A program made the translations under genes and the position numbers. Of a stretch of DNA of 64,000 nt, positions 59,058 through 64,000 are shown piece by piece (the first letter of the stretch is position 1; every line of letters begins with the position of its first letter). The DNA comes from Orientia tsutsugamushi str. Boryong (GTDB taxonomy: Bacteria; Pseudomonadota; Alphaproteobacteria; Rickettsiales; Rickettsiaceae), in contig NC_009488.1 of NCBI RefSeq assembly GCF_000063545.1, positions 1,550,001-1,614,000 of the forward strand. The letters run 5' to 3'. Below the pieces are notes generated by a model that ran no database searches, had not been told where the DNA came from, and saw only the letters and a program-made list of their open reading frames with translations.

Positions 59058-61022
59058 ATGCTATCTAGAAAAAAAGCATCTAAAAAAAAAGATAGTTTAT
59101 ATACTTTCAACGAATACCTTGATAACAAAGATAACTTAGCAACAAAATCATTAGAAGGTCATCCGTGGTCTAAGAAATTTTTAAGTAAAATTTTTCAGAT
59201 CAATCGGAAAAGTGCTTACTCAAATGAAGATTTTGATGAATTCATTTCTAAGCTAGACTTAGATAACTTAGAAAAACTACTATATCCAGCTAGAATAATA
59301 AAAGCTACCAATATCACAAGTATGTTATTCAGTTTGAATAGCGCGATCAATCCAGATGTATTAGCAGACACATTAACCGTATTAACTTCAAATATTGATA
59401 TATTAAAAAACTTATACACCTTAGACATACCTTTTTCTGCTATTTCCAGTAAGTTATCTCGTATAGAATCTAAGGTACCAGGTATTTTAAAAAAGGTATT
59501 GGAAGGTTCTAAGACAATGCTGCCAAATCTGAATAAAAACACATATGAAGAAATATGTAAAAAAAGAGCAGATGTTCTGAATTTTGTAAAAAAAATCAAA
59601 ATAAAGTCTGATGCAATTAACAGTGCTAATGATGATGTTGATAATAATATTACGAATCAGACAACGATAGAACAAAATCCATTAGACCTATACATTGCCA
59701 ACAACAATAAATTAAAAGGTAGTTTATGGTCTACGAAATTTTTTTTAAGTAAAATTTTTCAGACCAATCGGAAAAGTGCTTGCTCAAATGGAAATTTTGA
59801 TAAATTCATTTCTAAGCTAGACTTAGATAACTTAGAAAAACTACTATATCCAGCTAGAATAATAGAAGCTACCAATATCACAAATATGTTATCCAGGTTG
59901 AATAGGATGATCAATCTAGATGTATTAGCAAAAACATTAACCGTATTAACTTCAAATATTTATATGTTAAAAAACTTATACACCTTAGGCAGATCTTTTT
60001 CTACTATTTCCGGTAAGTTATGTCATATAGGATCTAGTGCTCCATATTGTTTGGACAAACTATTTACATTTCTTAAGATAGAAATAGAATTACAGAAAAA
60101 TGACGAAGATTTTTTAACATCTTTAAAAATATGTGTACAGAAATTAGATTTTGTGAAAAATAAGGGTCAAGAAACTCGTAAAAACGTCATAGATATAATG
60201 CTCAAAAAACATAGCAATATTCAAGAAATAAATAATAGACCTCTTTCGAAACTGGTTAAGGTAGTTCAAAATTATAAATGCCAAAGATCAAAATAAATCT
60301 AAGAACGAATCTTTTACGTCTATTTCGATATTTGTAAGCAATAATTTTGAACTACCTTTAACCAGTTTCGAAAGAGGTCTAATGATAATGACGAAAAAAT
60401 AAACGAAACAGTACATGAATTAACAAATAACTTAACAATCAATAATACTCGATCTCAGATAATAGATAAACACAGAGAAGATGATATTGAAACCAATAGT
60501 GATGAGATAAATACGCATAGTAATAGTCAAGAATTAGCAGCTAACATATCAAATTCTGCGCTAGTAGCTTGTGATATATTAAATAGGGAGCTAGTTATAG
60601 ATGATGATGATAATAATATTAAAGAAATAGAACTGGACTTAAACAATGACATTACACATCAATTTGAAAATCAATCTCAACCGATAGAAAGCTATCAAGA
60701 AAATAATATTGAAAATCTGCAAATAATAAGACAGACACATACTGAAGAAGTTATGCAATCAGTAAAAAAGCGAAAATCATGTTATGATGAGCATGAAGAT
60801 CTTTACACTCGTAAACGTCAGTGTAGCAATCCTGAGCTGAATAGCGATCATGGCACAGAAGTAGCATTAGATAAGCTAGCAGATAGCATTAATGTAGATT
60901 GTCCTACTTCTGTCACTATTAGTCATCTAGCAGGCAAATCGACTTACATCCTTAGTGATACCGAAGAATCGATTTACATCCTTAGTGATATAGCATGGTA
61001 TTCGGATTACATCTTGGAATAA
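59058..61022 (+). pseudogene. large duplicated-domain protein, split by an in-frame-length MITE
   Basis: Before the MITE (60237-60380) the frame reads 412 residues; after it the same frame continues to 61022. Removing the MITE and one AAT restores a 605-residue protein. Two repeats of about 130 residues (residues about 15-145 and 220-345) share FDEFISKLDLDNLEKLLYPA and LTVLTSNIDILKNLYTL. The tail is acidic and Asn-rich, with a basic cluster KKRKSCYDEHEDLYTRKRQ and two ILSDTEESIYILSD-like repeats. No family is recognised. A host-targeted effector is possible, because the basic cluster resembles a bipartite nuclear signal, but this is speculative. A 411-residue truncated product may still be made. 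Confidence 0.7.
60237..60380. repeat. IS5-derived MITE, 144 bp, inside a coding sequence
   Basis: Perfect ends; AAT duplicated (60234-60236 and 60381-60383). Insertion plus duplication is 147 bp, a multiple of three, but the MITE supplies a TAA stop after about 20 codons. Confidence 0.92.
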
Positions 61023-61045
61023 GTCTCAAAAAAGATATCAGATTA

Positions 61046-61215
61046 AGTAAGAATTAATAGCAACTCCAGTTTAGGACAATAAAAAGAGATGGAAAGTATC
61101 AGTCAAAAGCTATACAAGAGATAATATACAGTTAGAATTGTATATTATCTCTTGTATATAGTTTCAACTAATAACGGTTTATTATTGCTTATAACGCAAA
61201 TTTAGGATAAATAAA
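61046..61215. repeat. TAACGC-type MITE, short form
   Basis: CAACTCCAGTTTAGGACAAT at the left and ATTTGCGTT-type sequence at the right match the ends of the 24082-24460 repeat. The interior holds a palindrome TACAAGAGATAATATAC/GTATATTATCTCTTGTA. Confidence 0.6.
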
Positions 61216-61247
61216 AGTATGAAAGCCATAATACAGAAGCCCTACAA

Positions 61248-61475
61248 ATGCCAGAACATTTTAAGAATGTAATTGCTCTTGAACAAAAACTACTATTACT
61301 AATTAAACTCTTCGATAGATTTGATAATATTAAAACTATATTCATAAAGCTGCTTAAAAGAAGACAAAAAATCCTTATTGAAACTCAACAAGAATTTATA
61401 CCTCTTGCTGAATACCTTAATCTGGCAGAGATTGCTGTAGAGCTAAATAAATACTGTAAGCTTTATGCTAGTTAA
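61248..61475 (+). pseudogene. chimeric fragment: 238-aa protein segment joined to hydrolase tail
   Basis: The first 16 codons (MPEHFKNVIALEQKLL) resemble an internal part of the gene at 3993-4709; the remaining 60 (LIKLFDRFDNIKT to NKYCKLYAS) are the C-terminus of the (p)ppGpp hydrolase. The fusion is in frame across a short CTATTA-type microhomology. It lacks the HD motif and is probably inactive. Confidence 0.7.
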
Positions 61476-61637
61476 TGTATGTGTTTCAAAGCATATATTC
61501 TAATATTAAGATAGAGTTATATAAACTATTGATATCAAGAATAGTAATTGTTGTAACGTTTTCTTGAATTATTAACATAAAAAGGCAAAAGTACGAAACA
61601 GGAAAATATAGCACAATAGAAAAAATTAACTTTCAAA

Positions 61638-62423
61638 ATGAAAATAATTACTTGGAACATTAACTCTATTAGGATACGTATACATCTTTTACAAAAATTA
61701 GTTCATCTATATAATCCAGATATTATTGCTTTACAAGAGACAAAAGTAGAAGACAGGCTGTTTCCAGTAACAGAATGCATAAATTTGGGATATAAATATA
61801 TTACTTATAGTGGACAAAAATCTTATAATGGAGTAGCAATCTTATCCAGAATTTCATTTGAATCTACGTTTGTAATAAATCTATATAATGATGAAAAAAG
61901 GCATATTGCTATTAACATAGGAGAGTTAAGCATCCATAATTTTTATGTGCCTGCAGGAGGAGATATTCCGGATGCAAATGTAAATATAAAGTTTAAGCAT
62001 AAATTATGCTATGTTGATTTTATGAATGCTTGGTTTTTGAATAATAAGTCTAAAAAAGATAAGATTATACTGCTTGGAGACCTTAATATTGCGCCATTAG
62101 AAAGCGATGTATGGTCAAGTTATCAATTACGCAATGTTGTGTCTCATACAGATATTGAACGAAAAAAATTAATGCATAATATTACTAGCTTTGATTGGAT
62201 TGATGCAGTGCGCTTTTTTTCAGGTAAACACGAAAAATTGTATTCATGGTGGAGCTATCGAAATATTGACTGGAGCAAATCCGATCGCGGCCGCAGGCTA
62301 GATCATATATGGATTAGTCACCCTTTAGAATCCAAAATTAAATCTTGTATAATCATCAAAGATGCCAGGGGATGGGATATGCCATCTGATCATGTTCCAG
62401 TTATGCTAGAAATAGAAACTTAA
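61638..62423 (+). CDS. xthA: exodeoxyribonuclease III
   Basis: 261 residues. Metal and catalytic motifs: TWNINSIRIR, LQETKVED, GDLNIAPLESDVW, RRLDHIW and SDHVPVMLE. AP endonuclease and 3'-5' exonuclease for base-excision repair. A core gene embedded between RAGE fragments, which indicates that the element inserted around it or that rearrangement placed it there. Confidence 0.96.
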   Translation: MKIITWNINSIRIRIHLLQKLVHLYNPDIIALQETKVEDRLFPVTECINLGYKYITYSGQKSYNGVAILSRISFESTFVINLYNDEKRHIAINIGELSIHNFYVPAGGDIPDANVNIKFKHKLCYVDFMNAWFLNNKSKKDKIILLGDLNIAPLESDVWSSYQLRNVVSHTDIERKKLMHNITSFDWIDAVRFFSGKHEKLYSWWSYRNIDWSKSDRGRRLDHIWISHPLESKIKSCIIIKDARGWDMPSDHVPVMLEIET

Positions 62424-62464
62424 ATGCTATATCAACCTACTGCAGTATACTAAGTATTTAAAAA

Positions 62465-62863
62465 CTAAGATACAAGCTCAAGTTTATACTGAACATTGAG
62501 AAGGCCATTCTTTAAGGCCTCAATGTCCTTAACATTGCCGCACCATTCTTGACGAAAACTGTTCCATTTTAAGCCATGAAGGCGAATGTGGTGCTTAGTG
62601 TTTTCGTCTGGTTCAGAGGAAAATTTTAAAATCACAGCAGCTTTATTTTGCTGTTCTTTATCAAAAATATCTTTACCGATTGTAGTCCAATGATTCTGAA
62701 CATTTGGATGTTGTGTTAAAGTTTCTTTTAGTGAAACAATTGCACCAAATAAAGTGTTTGTCTGTAAGTGATCAAGCTTAGCCTTAGCGACTAGTCCACC
62801 CATTTCGATAAGACGTCGAGTACGCATTTTACGTTCTTTGATTTTGAGGTTAACCTCATCCAT
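62465..62863 (-). CDS. traD: conjugal transfer protein TraD (Ti type), second copy
   Basis: 132 residues, almost identical to 1279-1677 (differences include KHHIRLHG for KRYIRLHG and a C-terminal Ser). Divergent from traA with the candidate oriT between. Confidence 0.8.
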   Translation of the reverse strand: MDEVNLKIKERKMRTRRLIEMGGLVAKAKLDHLQTNTLFGAIVSLKETLTQHPNVQNHWTTIGKDIFDKEQQNKAAVILKFSSEPDENTKHHIRLHGLKWNSFRQEWCGNVKDIEALKNGLLNVQYKLELVS

Positions 62864-63211
62864 GATTAGCTTAGCTTTTTTTGTTGGAGAGTAATTTTTT
62901 GCTGCATAAGATTTGCCATGTTAGTAATTCAGAAAGATAAAAAAATCAGGCAAGAATATATCAAAATAAAATTCCAGTAAAGAAAAAAACCGCACCTGCC
63001 AAACCAACATCAAATAATTATAGTCAAAAAAACGTGAATTCAGGTTAGAAGCTTCATTAAAGAATAAGCTTATACGCAATATGTAAACTTGAAAGTTTAC
63101 TGCTAAAAAATGGGTGCCAATTAGCCGATTGAGTGTTAAAAAAAGCAGTTTGTACTGGCAAAATCAAAAAACTCATGCTAACCTGAAACTCAGGTGAGGA
63201 TTGGAGTTGAA
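62864..63211. promoter_or_regulatory. candidate oriT / divergent tra promoter region, copy 2
   Basis: Appears base-for-base identical to 1678-2025, with the same hairpin, 10-bp inverted pair and ACCTGA-aac-TCAGGT palindrome. Identity in non-coding DNA beside diverged genes implies function or very recent exchange. Confidence 0.5.
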
Positions 63212-64000
63212 ATGGCAATACAGTTTGCAAGGATTGAATTTTTAAGTAGAATCAAAGGAGGAGATAGTTGTCGTAAGGCAGCGTATAATGCAAGAACTAT
63301 TGTTAAAAACGAGAAGACAAATGTAAGTTATAACTTCTCTTGTAAAAAAGATAACGTATATCATACAGTGCTGATACCAGCTTATGTAAATCAAAAATTC
63401 AAGAATGTCCAAACAATTAATGAATGAGGTTGAACAAACAGAAAAACGAAGAAACAGTCAGCTATTGAAGGATATCGTAATAGCACTGCCAGACGATAAG
63501 GAATTGAATTTAGAGCATAGAATAGAAATAACTCATCAAATAGTTGATGCAATGGGGGAATGGGTGCAAAATGGTCTTGGAGTACAGATAGACATTCATA
63601 AGCCTCATAGAGGAGATAAAAACTGGCATGCGCACATATTGGTTACTACAAGAAGATTTAGAGAAGATGGAACTGGTTTAGGTGATAAAGCAGTAAATTT
63701 AAACCCAAAATGCATAACATTAAGTAATGGCAAAAAGTTTGTTATTCGAGATTCCGAGATGATTCATGAAAAAGTGAAGGAAATAATTAATGCATATTTT
63801 GCTAAATTAGGCTTAACAAATAGAGTTGATAAGATAAGTGCAGTACCGCAAGAGCATATTGGCCCTACTAGAATTAGGGGTTTAATTAATGAAGTTGCAA
63901 ATGAAAATGAGTTACGTAAAGAGGCTAATTTAAAAATTATTAAGGATGTTGATGTAATAACGGATGCTATAACACATTACAAATCTATTTTTACTAAGCA
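63212..64000 (+). pseudogene. traA: TraA relaxase (MobA/MobL type), frameshifted, continues past the window
   Basis: ATG 63212 follows GGAG. Residues 1-68 match the stub at 2026. Near 63411-63418 (AAACAATTAA) one extra A appears to shift the frame; the relaxase continues in the next frame (LMNEVEQTEKRRNSQLLKDI, HKPHRGDKNWHAHILVTTRR) to the window end. HxH in NWHAHILV is the metal-binding motif of the relaxase, which nicks oriT and covalently holds the DNA end. The helicase domain would lie beyond 64000. Confidence 0.85.

Overview
The window is AT-rich, repeat-riddled alphaproteobacterial DNA that fits Orientia tsutsugamushi (Rickettsiales, obligate intracellular; scrub typhus agent) or a very close strain. 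The evidence is an ATP/ADP translocase, tandem VirB2 pilins of a Rickettsiales vir-type T4SS, a nuoABCDEF block that stops after nuoF, Ti-type TraA/TraD genes of the Rickettsiales amplified genetic element (RAGE), RAGE cargo (ankyrin protein, Dam, histidine kinase, (p)ppGpp hydrolase), several IS families and a group II intron. No database search was run; identifications rest on motifs and recognised family sequence.

Layout. (1) 1-2215: decayed RAGE end: an IS-truncated (p)ppGpp hydrolase gene, a hypothetical gene, traD and a traA stub, with an intergenic candidate oriT. (2) 2216-11044: left arm of a large inverted repeat: broken histidine kinase (with IS5-type insertion), 238-aa gene, dam, ankyrin gene, and a broken winged-helix replication-initiator-like gene. 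(3) 11045-18370: group II intron copies, IS5/IS110/IS630 debris and comM. (4) 18544-46233: mostly chromosomal core genes: ftsZ, murA, tRNA-Leu, yihY, nuoA-F, an outer-membrane protein, tlc, two virB2, ruvC, dusB, ubiG, prmC, truA, rplM, rpsI, tRNA-Met and a squalene/phytoene-synthase-like gene, punctuated by MITEs. (5) 46234-49773: transposon graveyard with a third dam remnant. (6) 49774-56871: right arm of the inverted repeat (initiator, ankyrin, dam, kinase). (7) 56872-64000: rest of the second RAGE: intact (p)ppGpp hydrolase, a large duplicated-domain gene split by a MITE, xthA, traD, candidate oriT and a frameshifted traA.

The two RAGE segments allow each lesion to be read against the other copy: a 3-bp target duplication against its empty site, a 7-versus-8 T run, a CGA to TGA nonsense mutation, and a microsatellite change of 10 nt. 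Their inverted orientation around about 39 kb of essential genes makes the core segment a candidate for inversion.

The most interesting structure is in the initiator-like gene. The codons linking its N-terminal winged-helix domain to its C-terminal domain contain an ordered palindromic array in both copies, an arrangement like phage lambda O, where the origin iterons lie inside the initiator gene. Related ACCTG(A/C)-type half-sites occur just upstream of the initiator start and in the traD/traA intergenic region. I infer that one DNA-binding protein may couple RAGE replication, autoregulation and conjugation control. A second unexplained structure is a roughly 120-bp intergenic element with three successive hairpins, found five times next to RAGE cargo genes.
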